Positions 22,426 to 30,237 of a stretch of 30,237 nucleotides of DNA are shown here, one piece after another. The translations under genes and the position numbers were made by a program. The DNA is from UMGS1002 sp045586785 (GTDB taxonomy: Bacteria > Bacillota > Clostridia > Oscillospirales > CAG-272), in the NCBI GenBank assembly GCA_045586785.1, contig JAZNBA010000032.1, positions 1 through 30,237 on the forward strand. Reading direction: 5' to 3'. Position 1 is the stretch's first letter, and every line of letters starts with the position of its first letter. The notes beneath the pieces are model-generated. The model ran no database searches. It worked only from the letters and a program-made list of their open reading frames with translations, and was not told where the DNA came from.

Positions 22426-24279
22426 TTATTTCATGCAAAGCCACGCCGCCATTTTCGACGTTTCATCATATGTTTTTCCCGCAGAGGCGTAATCTACAAA
22501 TCTGCGCAATTCTCCGTCGCATTTCACGCCAACGCAAAGCATGCTATCTTCAATTTCGGGTGCATCACAAGCGCACGCTCCAACACTGCCGTCCTCAGCT
22601 ATGTCAAGCTGTATGGTCGCCGCCGGATCATAACCCAAACGCGCGTCAGCTGCCAGAACGATAGGACCGCGGCGGAGTGCTATATATTTATCCTCGCCCG
22701 GTGCCCCCTTCACGGGACGAACTACGTATGTATTCATATCAAAGGACAGCGTTACCGTATCGCCGTTACGCCATTCTCTGCTTATCTTAAAGTAACCCGC
22801 AGGCACATTTTCTATGCCGTCAAGCACGGTCTTTTTGCTCCATTCGGGCATGCGAAGCATAACGTCAAGCTGCTCCGCCGTCTGTAAACAAACTAGTATT
22901 TTCACGTCACCGTCGTAAGGATAATTGCCTTGAATTTCCAGCGTCATAGTCTGACCGCTCGGCAGTAAAAGCTCGTACTGTCCCGCAATATAAAAGTTGA
23001 CGCAAATGCCCGTTTCCGACTTCATAACCGAGTGACGGTACAGCGTTCCGACACTAGCCGCACCGATGCAAGCACAGCAACCGTAGAAAGCACTGTTCTC
23101 CATTCGCATTAGTCCGCCCGTCTTTTTGCCGCGCACGCCGGGACGCAGAGGCGAATAGCTGTCAAAGGGCAATATTCTCTGCATTGCGGGATAATCGTCC
23201 TTGGGGTCTATTTTGGTAACACACAGATGCGTATTGAGCGAGCCGAGATATGCGTTGAAAAACGTCTTTTCAATGCAGTCGGCATAGGCAATGTCACCGG
23301 TCAGCCGCAACAATTGTCCGCACATTTTCATAAGCGTTACACTGACACAGGTCTCCTGCATTATGCCGAGTCTTTCGTCGTCCGTCTGGCTGTATGCCGT
23401 GTGGTCAAACAGCTCGTGAGTACAGCCGCAGCTTCCTATAACCGATATCTCGCTCTCAAGAACCCGTCGTCCGAAATTGACGGCGGCGGTGCGGTAATCC
23501 TCAATTCCCGTGACACGGTAATATTCTATAAGTCCCTCAAAACAGGACATCATTTCATATGCCTTTGTAGTAGGATACTGATAAGGATATAGCTCATCCT
23601 CCAAAGCCAGCGCAAAGATATGCGCAGCACCGTTAAAGCCCGTTTTCACTATATATCCTGCAAAATCAAGATATTTTTTATCTTTTGTGAGGTTGTAAAG
23701 ACGCACAATGGGCTCAAGTATCGACATTGCATTGATACCCAGCCAATGCTTTGAGGTCTTGTCAATGGGCAGCTTGTCCTCGCCTACACGGTCTATAATA
23801 TAGTCAGCCTGACGGCACATAGACGCTTCAATTTGCTTTTTCAGCTGTTCATCACGGCACCACTCATAAAAATATTGCATACCGAGAAGCACGTATTTGC
23901 GTCCCCACATATCCCAGCCCGAAAACTCACATTCGGGACTGTACGTAGTAATGCGGCCATCCCCGTCCTGCATTTTCAGCAAGTCGCGGACCGCTTGCTC
24001 CATGATAAAATAAAGCTTATCATCTCTTGTATAGGAATAGACAAACGCTGCTCCGCGCATCGTTTTGCCCCAATACTCGCATCTCCAACCGAGGTTGCGG
24101 TCGTCTGCATTAAAGGAAAACTGATATACAAATTCCTGCCAAAGCTCTGTCTTATAAAGCTGTGCGTCGCAAATAAATTTCACGGCAGACTCAAACACGC
24201 CGTCGATCTTGGCTTTAAGCTCATCTCCATAGAATAAAACATCCGTCTTATTACTTGCATTTTCAAATACACTTTGCAT
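22426..24279 (-). CDS. GH127-like beta-L-arabinofuranosidase family protein (DUF1680)
   Basis: The 617-residue protein shows the family marks of GH127/GH146: WDMWGRKYVLLGMQYFY (124-138), ETCVSVTLMKMCGQLLRLTGD (in pieces, 309-329), YADCIEKTFFNAYLGSLN (332-349) and a Cys motif FYGCCACIG (398-406). In the family a zinc-bound cysteine acts as nucleophile; C401/C402/C404 are the likely equivalents, though I did not align them. No signal peptide is seen, so it would act on imported arabino-oligosaccharides in the cytoplasm. The ATG at 24279 is preceded by a GAAGGGAAG ribosome site. It heads a three-gene minus-strand operon with the TPR and DUF4037 genes. Confidence 0.85.
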   Translation of the reverse strand: MQSVFENASNKTDVLFYGDELKAKIDGVFESAVKFICDAQLYKTELWQEFVYQFSFNADDRNLGWRCEYWGKTMRGAAFVYSYTRDDKLYFIMEQAVRDLLKMQDGDGRITTYSPECEFSGWDMWGRKYVLLGMQYFYEWCRDEQLKKQIEASMCRQADYIIDRVGEDKLPIDKTSKHWLGINAMSILEPIVRLYNLTKDKKYLDFAGYIVKTGFNGAAHIFALALEDELYPYQYPTTKAYEMMSCFEGLIEYYRVTGIEDYRTAAVNFGRRVLESEISVIGSCGCTHELFDHTAYSQTDDERLGIMQETCVSVTLMKMCGQLLRLTGDIAYADCIEKTFFNAYLGSLNTHLCVTKIDPKDDYPAMQRILPFDSYSPLRPGVRGKKTGGLMRMENSAFYGCCACIGAASVGTLYRHSVMKSETGICVNFYIAGQYELLLPSGQTMTLEIQGNYPYDGDVKILVCLQTAEQLDVMLRMPEWSKKTVLDGIENVPAGYFKISREWRNGDTVTLSFDMNTYVVRPVKGAPGEDKYIALRRGPIVLAADARLGYDPAATIQLDIAEDGSVGACACDAPEIEDSMLCVGVKCDGELRRFVDYASAGKTYDETSKMAAWLCMK

Positions 24280-24313
24280 AATTTGTCTTCCCTTCTTTTT
24301 TAACGTTATAATT

Positions 24314-24343
24314 ATTTTACAATACCCGCACCGACTTTGTCAA
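24314..24343 (-). promoter_or_regulatory. Promoter of the GH127-like operon
   Basis: On the minus strand TTGACA (24343-24338) and TAAAAT (24319-24314) have an 18-bp spacer, about 35 bp before the start codon. Confidence 0.7.
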
Positions 24344-24380
24344 TATGTACAAATTATAAAAATCAAAAATGTCAAAGCAC

Positions 24381-24409
24381 TTGTGCGAAAGGAATTAATG
24401 TGATATAAT
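24381..24409 (+). promoter_or_regulatory. Promoter of the phosphatase operon
   Basis: TTGTGC (24381-24386) and TATAAT (24404-24409) with a 17-bp spacer, 33 bp before the ATG. Confidence 0.75.
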
Positions 24410-24442
24410 TAATTCAACAAAAAACTTACGGAGTATATCAAT

Positions 24443-24916
24443 ATGACAAAAATTATGTTCGTCTGCTACGGAAACATCTGCCGCAGCCCCATGGCGGAAT
24501 TCGTTTTTAAGGATATGGTCGCCAAGCACGGCTTGGCAGATAAATTTATTATCCGCTCAAGCGCCACCAGCGCTGAGGAAATACAAGGCGGTGTTGGAAA
24601 GCTTATATATCCGCCCGCCAAAGCGATACTTGCCGAACACGGAATTTCCTGCGAGGGAAAGCGCGCTATCCAGCTTCGCCGCGACGATTACGATAAATAC
24701 GATCTTTTCATCGGCATGGACAGCAACAATATAAGCACAATGACTCGCATGCTTGGCGGTGATCCGGATGGCAAGATCCGCAAGCTTATGAGCTACACCG
24801 GGCGCGGCGGCGACGTCGCCGACCCGTGGTACACCGAAAGATTTGACATCGCTTATAAAGACATCTGTGACGGCTGCAAAGCACTTTTTGAGTCACTGAC
24901 AGGAGACGTCAAATGA
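24443..24916 (+). CDS. Low-molecular-weight protein-tyrosine phosphatase
   Basis: The 157-residue protein has the catalytic P-loop C8-Y-G-N-I-C-R14-S at the very start (VCYGNICRSPMAEF) and the general acid in DPWY near residue 130. Both are diagnostic of the LMW-PTP family, and the length is typical. It dephosphorylates phosphotyrosine (or arginine phosphate in some Firmicutes) in the cytoplasm. GGAG 9 nt ahead supports the ATG. It overlaps the next gene by 4 nt (ATGA). No tyrosine kinase gene is seen nearby. Confidence 0.93.
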   Translation: MTKIMFVCYGNICRSPMAEFVFKDMVAKHGLADKFIIRSSATSAEEIQGGVGKLIYPPAKAILAEHGISCEGKRAIQLRRDDYDKYDLFIGMDSNNISTMTRMLGGDPDGKIRKLMSYTGRGGDVADPWYTERFDIAYKDICDGCKALFESLTGDVK

Positions 24917-26271
24917 ATATTTTAGTTATCAACGGAAGTCCCAAGGGCAAATACAGCATAACGCTTCAAACCGTCAATTATCTTGCCAAACTGTACCCCG
25001 AGCACACATTTGATATTCTGGATGTAGGAAGAAAGATCAAATCCTTTGAAAAGGATTTCTCACCCGCCGCAAAAGCGCTGGAAAACGCAGAGCTTTTGCT
25101 GTTCTCCTACCCTGTCTATACCTTCATCGCGCCTTATCAGCTGCATCGCTTTATTGAGCTGATAAAAGAGTCAGGTATATCGCTAAACGGTAAATTCGCC
25201 ACCCAGATATCCACATCCAAGCACTTTTATGATGTTACTGCGCACAGATATATCGAAGATAACTGCTATGATATGGGACTGAAATATATCCGCGGTCTGT
25301 CGGCAGACATGGATGATCTTCTTTGCGAAAAGGGGCAAAAAGAAGCACGCGATTTCTTTGAATACGTGCAGTTTGCCGTTAACAAAAACATATTTGAACG
25401 TGCGCCCGAGATACGTGAGCAGTCACCTCGCGTGAGCGTTGCCGTACCACCGGCTGACAACGCCGAAAAGTCCGGTGACATCGTAGTGTTGACGAATTGT
25501 GAGTCCAATGACACTCAGCTGCAATCAATGATCGCTCGCTTCCGCGCGGTTATGCCCCGAAAAACACGTGTCATAAACATTCGCGAATACGCGTTCGACG
25601 GCGGCTGCCTGGGTTGCTTCAACTGCGCCGTGTCAGGTAAATGCATTTATAAAGACGGATTCGACGAATTTCTGCGCGGAACAATACAGACCGCTCAGGC
25701 AATAGTCATGGCGTTTACCGTCAAGGATCACTCTATGGGCGCGTCCTTCAAGCTTTACGACGACCGCCAGTTCTGCAACGGACACCGTACAGTCACCATG
25801 GGAATGCCTATGGGCTACCTTGTCAGCGGTGATTATTCAAAAGAATTTAACCTGCAAATGATAGTCGAGGGGCGTGCGCAGGTGGGTAACAACTTTTTGG
25901 CAGGTGTGGCAACCGATGAAGTCGATCCCAACGGTGAAATAGATGCTCTCGCCGATAAGCTGGAATATGCCCTCAGTGCCAAATACGTCCCGCCGCAGAA
26001 CTTCTACGGTATCGGCGGTATGAAAATATTCCGCGACCTTATCTGGCTGATGCAAGGCATGATGAAGGCTGACCACAAATTCTATAAAAAACACGGTCAG
26101 TACGACTTCCCTCAAAAGAAACGCGGCACCATGATAAAAATGTACCTGGTCGGCGCACTGCTGTCCTCACCCAAAATAAAATCCAAAATGGGCAATGCAA
26201 TGAACGAGGGCATGATGGCACCGTATAAAAAGGTGCTTGACAAAGTGAATACCACCAATAATAAAGAATAA
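24913..26271 (+). CDS. Protein with two flavodoxin-like FMN domains
   Basis: The 452-residue protein has an NADPH-dependent FMN-reductase/flavodoxin-like first half: MNILVINGSPKGKYSIT (phosphate loop) and LLFSYPVYTFIAPYQLHRF (about 75-95). The second related fold begins near residue 190 (VVLTNCESND). It carries the GGCLGCFNCAVSGKC cysteine motif (about 234-248) often seen in NAD(P)H-dependent flavin oxidoreductases, which may hold a cluster. The last 90 residues are basic and helical with no clear membrane segment. Two such folds in one chain suggest internal electron transfer, though the second half lacks a clear phosphate loop and may be structural. It is translationally linked to the phosphatase gene by ATGA. 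Confidence 0.8.
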   Translation: MNILVINGSPKGKYSITLQTVNYLAKLYPEHTFDILDVGRKIKSFEKDFSPAAKALENAELLLFSYPVYTFIAPYQLHRFIELIKESGISLNGKFATQISTSKHFYDVTAHRYIEDNCYDMGLKYIRGLSADMDDLLCEKGQKEARDFFEYVQFAVNKNIFERAPEIREQSPRVSVAVPPADNAEKSGDIVVLTNCESNDTQLQSMIARFRAVMPRKTRVINIREYAFDGGCLGCFNCAVSGKCIYKDGFDEFLRGTIQTAQAIVMAFTVKDHSMGASFKLYDDRQFCNGHRTVTMGMPMGYLVSGDYSKEFNLQMIVEGRAQVGNNFLAGVATDEVDPNGEIDALADKLEYALSAKYVPPQNFYGIGGMKIFRDLIWLMQGMMKADHKFYKKHGQYDFPQKKRGTMIKMYLVGALLSSPKIKSKMGNAMNEGMMAPYKKVLDKVNTTNNKE

Positions 26272-26283
26272 GGAATTTAAAAT

Positions 26284-26940
26284 ATGCCAATTGAAAGTAT
26301 GTCGGATTTCTTCGCCGCTCGAGTGGAAGGATACGACGAACACATGATACACAATGTGTTAGGCTGCCGCGAGGGTTACGTAAAGATGGCTTCCCTCATT
26401 CCTCCAAACACCAAAACATTGTTGGATCTTGGGTGTGGAACAGGTCTTGAGCTTGACGAAATATTTAAGCGGTTTCCAAATATTGAGGTAACAGGCATAG
26501 ACCTGACTCGTGAAATGCTGGAGAAATTACGCCAAAAACATCCTGCAAAAAATATTCAGCTCATCTGCGGTGATTACTTTAAAACCGACCTTGGTACTGG
26601 TAAGTTCGACTGCGCCGTGTCATTTGAAACTATGCACCACTTTACTCCCGAAAATAAAACCGAGCTGTATCGCCGTATCTATAGCGCTATAAAACCCGGC
26701 GGATGCTATATCGAATGCGATTATATGGTTGAAACGCAGGCTGAGCAAGAGTTTTTGTCTGCCGAAGCTAAGCGCCTGCGTAGTGAAGCCGGCGTAATAG
26801 ATGACACTGCTTTCTACCACATAGATACTCCCTGCACCATTCATAATCAGGAAAAAATGATGATTGAGGCAGGCTTTGGCGATGTTAAGCAAATATTCCG
26901 AATCGGGAACACCTCTATCCTTATAGCCCAAAAACAATAA
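26284..26940 (+). CDS. Class I SAM-dependent methyltransferase
   Basis: The 218-residue protein has the SAM motif LLDLGCGTGLELDEI (about 42-56), an acidic motif II (VTGIDLTREML), a CGDYF stretch and SFETMHHFTPE, all typical of class I methyltransferases of the UbiE/COQ5 type. The substrate is unknown. AAGGAA 9-10 nt ahead supports the ATG. It follows the flavodoxin-like gene by 12 nt and ends before a terminator, so it is the last gene of that operon. Base composition is somewhat lower in GC than the genes before it. Confidence 0.85.
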   Translation: MPIESMSDFFAARVEGYDEHMIHNVLGCREGYVKMASLIPPNTKTLLDLGCGTGLELDEIFKRFPNIEVTGIDLTREMLEKLRQKHPAKNIQLICGDYFKTDLGTGKFDCAVSFETMHHFTPENKTELYRRIYSAIKPGGCYIECDYMVETQAEQEFLSAEAKRLRSEAGVIDDTAFYHIDTPCTIHNQEKMMIEAGFGDVKQIFRIGNTSILIAQKQ

Positions 26941-26948
26941 AAACATAA

Positions 26949-26989
26949 AAAGCCATCTCGAATGTTCGCAGGAGATGGCTTTGTTGTTA
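26949..26989 (+). terminator. Terminator of the phosphatase/methyltransferase operon
   Basis: AAAGCCATCTC pairs with GAGATGGCTTT (11 bp) around a 12-nt loop, followed by GTTGTTAT. No gene is seen between this and the tRNA promoter. Confidence 0.85.
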
Positions 26990-27061
26990 TATTTACTAGC
27001 GAAATCCTTCAAAATGCACAAAAAAACATTAAAAATTTTAAAAAAATTTTGCTTTTAGCTA

Positions 27062-27090
27062 TTGACTAAAAACACAGATTGTGATATAAT
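27062..27090 (+). promoter_or_regulatory. Promoter of tRNA-Pro
   Basis: TTGACT (27062-27067) and TATAAT (27085-27090) with a 17-bp spacer, 28 bp before the tRNA. Confidence 0.9.
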
Positions 27091-27118
27091 AATCGAGCGC
27101 GATAAAAAGCGCAAAGAT

Positions 27119-27194
27119 CTGGGTGTGGCGCAGCTGGTAGCGCGCTACCTTGGGGTGGTAGAGGCCGCAAGTTCAAGTCTTGTCACTCAGACCA
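27119..27194 (+). tRNA. tRNA-Pro, anticodon GGG, CCA encoded
   Basis: The acceptor CTGGGTG pairs with CACTCAG (one G-U). The D-stem is GCGC/GCGC and the anticodon stem CTACC/GGTAG with loop TTGGGGT, giving anticodon GGG. The T-stem is GCAAG/CTTGT with the TTCAAGT loop. The discriminator A and CCA end at 27194. The sequence matches bacterial tRNA-Pro. It lies directly before an AT-rich element with an integrase and is the likely integration site. Confidence 0.95.
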
Positions 27195-27234
27195 AAAATC
27201 CGTAGGAATTGTACAAATTCTTACGGATTTTTCT
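27195..27234 (+). terminator. Terminator of tRNA-Pro
   Basis: AAAATCCGTA pairs with TACGGATTTT; the stem continues by six more pairs (one G-U) to a 5-nt loop, and TTC follows. TTACGGATT recurs at 27271-27279 as a direct repeat 50 bp further on. Confidence 0.8.
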
Positions 27235-27292
27235 TTTGTTTTTTGTGTAGAACGAACAATTTTCGCCTTTTTACGGATTATGAATCTTTTTC

Positions 27293-27349
27293 GGTACATA
27301 CAAAGTACTTACATTGGGTAGGTACATGGCTGGTACATGGTAGGTACAA
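27293..27349 (+). repeat. GGTACA repeats, three at 11-bp period
   Basis: GGTACATGG at 27321 and 27332 and GGTACAAG at 27343 are exactly 11 bp apart; another GGTACAT is at 27293 and AGTACTTAC lies at 27304. Eleven bases is about one helix turn, so a protein would bind along one face. The likely binders are the integrase arm-binding domain or an excisionase, since the repeats lie between the tRNA and the integrase gene. Confidence 0.65.
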
Positions 27350-27404
27350 GCTTTAAATTCAAATATAGCAGAAAGCCTTGCAAATAAAGACTTTTTCTTT
27401 ATTT

Positions 27405-27440
27405 CCCCTCTACTTTTCGGAATGGTAGAGGGGATTTTTA
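27405..27440 (+). terminator. Terminator-like hairpin ahead of the integrase
   Basis: CCCCTCTAC pairs with GTAGAGGGG (9 bp) and is followed by ATTTTTATAG. It would insulate the integrase promoter from tRNA read-through. Confidence 0.7.
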
Positions 27441-27448
27441 TAGTGGGG

Positions 27449-27477
27449 TTGCACAGATATGTGTTAAAATTTATTAT
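27449..27477 (+). promoter_or_regulatory. Promoter of the integrase gene
   Basis: TTGCAC (27449-27454) and TATTAT (27472-27477) with a 17-bp spacer. Confidence 0.65.
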
Positions 27478-27511
27478 ACCCTCAGGTAAATAAATTTTAA
27501 GGAGAAACTTC

Positions 27512-28699
27512 ATGGCAACTATCGCAAAAAGAAAAAATGGAAAGTACCTCGTACGTATATCTTGCGGAAGAGATATTATGACCGGAAAACAGATCGTTCG
27601 TGGAAAGACATTCGCTCCATCTAAACCCGATCTGTCAAAAAGATTATTTGAAAAAGAACTAAATGAGTTTATTGAGGAATTTACCGAAGAATTACAATTT
27701 GAACGCAATCGAAAAAAGCCGGAGAACAAAATTGTTTCCGACTTCGCTAGAGAATACTTGGCAATTCAAAAAAGCACTCTCTCCCCTGCCACTTACGTAT
27801 TTTATGAAAGCATAATAAATCAGCATATCCTTCCTATGTTTGGAAGAATGCGATTGCAGAATATCAAAACATATCATGTCCAAGACTTCATATTATATCT
27901 CAATTCCATGCCACGCAGCGACGGCAAACAAGGGCTCATATCTCCGTCTACCGTCAAAAGATATACCACCGTACTACGCTCTATGTTGACATTAGCGTAC
28001 AAGATGTACTATATGGACAATGACGTTGGCTTATCTCGCCGTTTAACATTTCCCAAGGAGCGTTATCAAGAGGTTGACATATTCACAATCGAAGAAACAA
28101 AAACTATCCTTGATGCCGCTAAAACAGAGCCTATTAGTATCAGACTATTAATTGAACTCGCTCTTTTCACCGGCATGCGCCGCGGTGAAATTGTTGGACT
28201 CAAATGGTCTGACATCAATTTTGACAAACAATGTCTATCCGTCAAGCGAAGCATTTACAAACCCAAGGGTGAAAAGTCTATTGAGAAAGAGCCAAAGTCA
28301 CATTCAAGCTTTCGCACTATCGCTATTCCAAACTGCCTATGTGAAACGTTAAAGGAATATAAGAAACGGCAAGAGGAGTATTCCCTCTCGCTTAATACTT
28401 GGCAAAATCTTGATTACATTTTCACAGATGAAGTTGGAAACGTAATGAACCCTCAGACACCGACAAAGCAATTTTCACACTTTCTTGCAAGACACAACAT
28501 CCGACATCTAAAGTTTCATTGCTTACGCCACACCTCTGCAACAATTCTTCTTGTCAATGGATGCGATATAAAAACTGTCTCCGCTCGTCTCGGACATTCA
28601 AGCATTGAAACAACAAACATATATCTACATAAGCTTGAGAGCATTGATAAACAAGCCACAATTAGCTTTGAGAAATTTATATCAGAAAAATCAAAATAA
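27512..28699 (+). CDS. int: Tyrosine-type site-specific integrase
   Basis: The 395-residue protein has an N-terminal arm-binding-like region (1-65, with the KRKNGKYLVRIS strand pair), a SAM-like core-binding domain (about 75-180) and a catalytic domain. The catalytic set is complete: R223 (TGMRRGE), K262 (PKSHSSFRTI), H336 and R339 (HCLRHTSAT), H362 (LGHSS) and the nucleophile Y371 (TTNIYLH). Length and layout fit integrases of Firmicutes conjugative or integrative elements. AAGGAG 7 nt ahead supports the ATG. Sampled rows of the gene are about 32-37% GC, far below the rest of the window. It lies 317 bp from tRNA-Pro, so it probably inserts the element at that tRNA. Confidence 0.96.
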   Translation: MATIAKRKNGKYLVRISCGRDIMTGKQIVRGKTFAPSKPDLSKRLFEKELNEFIEEFTEELQFERNRKKPENKIVSDFAREYLAIQKSTLSPATYVFYESIINQHILPMFGRMRLQNIKTYHVQDFILYLNSMPRSDGKQGLISPSTVKRYTTVLRSMLTLAYKMYYMDNDVGLSRRLTFPKERYQEVDIFTIEETKTILDAAKTEPISIRLLIELALFTGMRRGEIVGLKWSDINFDKQCLSVKRSIYKPKGEKSIEKEPKSHSSFRTIAIPNCLCETLKEYKKRQEEYSLSLNTWQNLDYIFTDEVGNVMNPQTPTKQFSHFLARHNIRHLKFHCLRHTSATILLVNGCDIKTVSARLGHSSIETTNIYLHKLESIDKQATISFEKFISEKSK

Positions 28700-29043
28700 G
28701 ATATACATATGTTTGATACTGGAAACTTCTACTATATGTTGTTCATGCATTCAATACAATTATATAAACCAAAAGTTTTCAAAAAGGATAGCTCTTTAAT
28801 ACTCAAACAAATCAATTAGCATTTGGCGGGGGCTTCTCGTACTTTACATTATGAATGCAAATAGAAAAATCATTTTCCACAGGATGATAAATGTTAAAAC
28901 TTTTTCAAAGGAAATATTCATTACATTTCACCTCAACTCAGCTTTGCAAGTTCCTCAAAAATGCGAACTTAAATAATCGACTAGCCCCCAAGCTTCTCTA
29001 AAAATCCTTTGTCCATGTAACAAGTCAACATATATGTTATGTG
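28700..29043. other. AT-rich gene-free stretch
   Basis: Nothing firm is seen in these 344 bases. A 36-codon frame (28709-28819) has no good ribosome site. There is no clear terminator after the integrase stop and no strong promoter was recognised. Confidence 0.5.
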
Positions 29044-30159
29044 CTAATCCTTAAATTCAGATTCCATAATTTCTGAGCATATTTCGTGAACTGTATCACT
29101 CAATTTATTGTAATATTTGTTTTCTGTACACTGTCGTATTTTGGAAACTGCATATCCAAGAATTACTTTATCATCGCATATTGTATGGGTATCATACAAC
29201 TCACTTTCGTCAATTCTATAATACTTTTCACATTTGCAATGTTTTATTCGCTCTATGCATTCGGCAACAATTCCCAATCTATATTTTTGAGTATCATCAC
29301 AAGAATTCTCTAATTCTTTTTTTATTGATTGTTCTAAAGCTAATATATTATCTTCGGAGATAAAAATAGTGTCATCATTCAGTTTCAATTGAGCTAATAG
29401 CAAGTCAATTTTATCAATATCTATCTTTTTTCTGGAAATAAACATCCTGTGCACGGTCGGACGTTTTTTCATTCCAGCTGATGATGTTATCGCAAATGCA
29501 ATATTAAAAAGATTATCTTTAAGTGTACTTTTAAAATGTTGCGCGACGAGCATACAAACCTCTTGCTTAAGTTTCCCAACAAGAATACAATACCACATGC
29601 TGTAATGTGTATTAAACATAAATACACCTTCATATTCTTTTATTATATTCTTATCGTCTAATATCTGAAACTCCGCCTTACATTGATTTGTGCTTGTATC
29701 ACTTTTTATTGTGAGTATTCCTTTTATAGGCTTTCGGTTTAATGAATCAGTAGAATAAAATAAACAGTTGTAAGTTCCAAAATACTGCGAAAAAATTTTA
29801 TCGCTTGATTTGCAAATAAGATGTTCATATTCTGATACTTTAATAATTTGCTTTGAGAAGTGGCTATTTATTTCTCTGTTAATATTAATATACTCATCAA
29901 CAATTGAGGGGTTTACCTCATATTTCAACACCTCGCTACAATATCTACAAAACTTATCTATAAATATTTCTGGAACCTGTATAGATCGTCCTAATTCTAT
30001 TTGACTTACTTTTTTTTGATCAAGTGAAAAATCCCAGCTCAAATCTAGGTGTTCATTAATTATATCCGCAAATCTTGTTTGATTATATTGAGGAAAAAAT
30101 TTCTTTCTTATTTTTTTAAATTCTTCTCCAAACGCTATTCTTATTTTTGAATTATCCAT
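29044..30159 (-). CDS. HTH-type regulator with a large unrecognised C-terminal domain
   Basis: The 371-residue protein begins with a helix-turn-helix-like region (about 8-65: FGEEFKKIRKKF, QTRFADIINEHL, KKVSQIELGRSI), related to XRE regulators but with a longer insert between helices. Residues 75-110 are helical. Residues 115-270 are mixed beta strands with Cys and aromatic residues (FGTYNCLFYSTD, GVFMFNTHYSMWYCILVGK, SAGMKKRPTVHRMFISRKK). The rest is helical with a Cys pair (KHCKCEKYY). I cannot name the C-terminal domain; ligand sensing or a defence-linked role is possible. GGAGGG 5 nt ahead supports the ATG at 30159. The gene is AT-rich (about 30% GC in a sampled row) and is cargo of the tRNA-linked element. 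Confidence 0.7.
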   Translation of the reverse strand: MDNSKIRIAFGEEFKKIRKKFFPQYNQTRFADIINEHLDLSWDFSLDQKKVSQIELGRSIQVPEIFIDKFCRYCSEVLKYEVNPSIVDEYININREINSHFSKQIIKVSEYEHLICKSSDKIFSQYFGTYNCLFYSTDSLNRKPIKGILTIKSDTSTNQCKAEFQILDDKNIIKEYEGVFMFNTHYSMWYCILVGKLKQEVCMLVAQHFKSTLKDNLFNIAFAITSSAGMKKRPTVHRMFISRKKIDIDKIDLLLAQLKLNDDTIFISEDNILALEQSIKKELENSCDDTQKYRLGIVAECIERIKHCKCEKYYRIDESELYDTHTICDDKVILGYAVSKIRQCTENKYYNKLSDTVHEICSEIMESEFKD

Positions 30160-30180
30160 TTGTCCCTCCAGTTTCAGAAA

Positions 30181-30213
30181 TAGTTTAGAAAGAGAAATAG
30201 GTCTTCTAAACTA
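30181..30213. promoter_or_regulatory. 10-bp inverted repeat upstream of the HTH gene
   Basis: TAGTTTAGAA (30181-30190) and its perfect complement TTCTAAACTA (30204-30213) are 13 bp apart, 21 bp before the HTH gene start. It is a plausible binding site for the HTH protein itself. Confidence 0.65.
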
Positions 30214-30237
30214 ACAAACTTAAAAGAATAGAAACCA

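Noticed and set aside
24412..24418. TTCAACA near the phosphatase promoter as a Crp/Fnr site
   Set aside because: There is no matching second arm and it lies downstream of the -10.
28709..28819. 36-codon frame after the integrase
   Set aside because: No ribosome site, no known motif and highly AT-rich; likely chance.

Overview
This window looks like chromosome from an anaerobic, Gram-positive Clostridia-type bacterium (Firmicutes), possibly an Oscillospiraceae/Ruminococcaceae relative. That placement is an inference from GGAGG ribosome sites, many TTGACA-N17-TATAAT promoters, TTG starts, strictly anaerobic oxygen-defence proteins and a tRNA-Pro with an encoded CCA end. No species can be named from the sequence alone.

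Layout. (1) 1-1979: tail of a probable beta-helix protein, then a metallo-beta-lactamase-fold protein. (2) 2028-7505: an oxygen, superoxide and iron block. Six genes on the minus strand (flavodiiron protein fused to flavin reductase and rubredoxin, desulfoferrodoxin, ferritin, rubredoxin, Bfd-like ferredoxin, ZIP metal transporter) read as one probable operon. Above them lie a cysteine-rich 4Fe-4S protein and a divergent Crp/Fnr-type regulator. A perfect 16-bp palindrome sits between those two, centred at -41.5 of the 4Fe-4S gene's promoter. (3) 7549-11236: a heterodimeric ABC exporter with one consensus and one degenerate ATP site. (4) 11486-13317: an ECF sigma factor and a membrane-anchored putative anti-sigma factor. 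(5) 13317-13707: a 391-bp non-coding mosaic of small palindromes bounded by about 40-bp inverted repeats. (6) 13713-22423: a carbohydrate/accessory block with a GtaA-like protein, FAD oxidoreductase, unknown beta-rich protein, a LamG plus GDPD lipoprotein, and an overlapping TPR and DUF4037 nucleotidyltransferase-like pair, followed upstream by a GH127-like glycosidase (22426-24279). (7) 24443-26940: low-molecular-weight phosphatase, a double flavodoxin-fold protein and a methyltransferase. (8) 27119-30237: tRNA-Pro(GGG) followed by an AT-rich segment with a tyrosine integrase, three GGTACA repeats at 11-bp period and an HTH protein with a large unrecognised domain. This is the left end of an integrative element that runs out of the window.

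How the parts work together. The flavodiiron protein should reduce O2 or NO to harmless products and desulfoferrodoxin should reduce superoxide to peroxide. Rubredoxins would pass the electrons, ferritin would store iron that would otherwise feed Fenton chemistry, Bfd would help release it, and ZIP may import divalent metal. The palindrome beside the Crp/Fnr gene suggests local control of part of this set. The most unusual items are the palindrome mosaic at 13317-13707, the -41.5 operator at 6817-6832, the tRNA-Pro element with its phased repeats, and the unidentified HTH cargo protein with its own inverted repeat.
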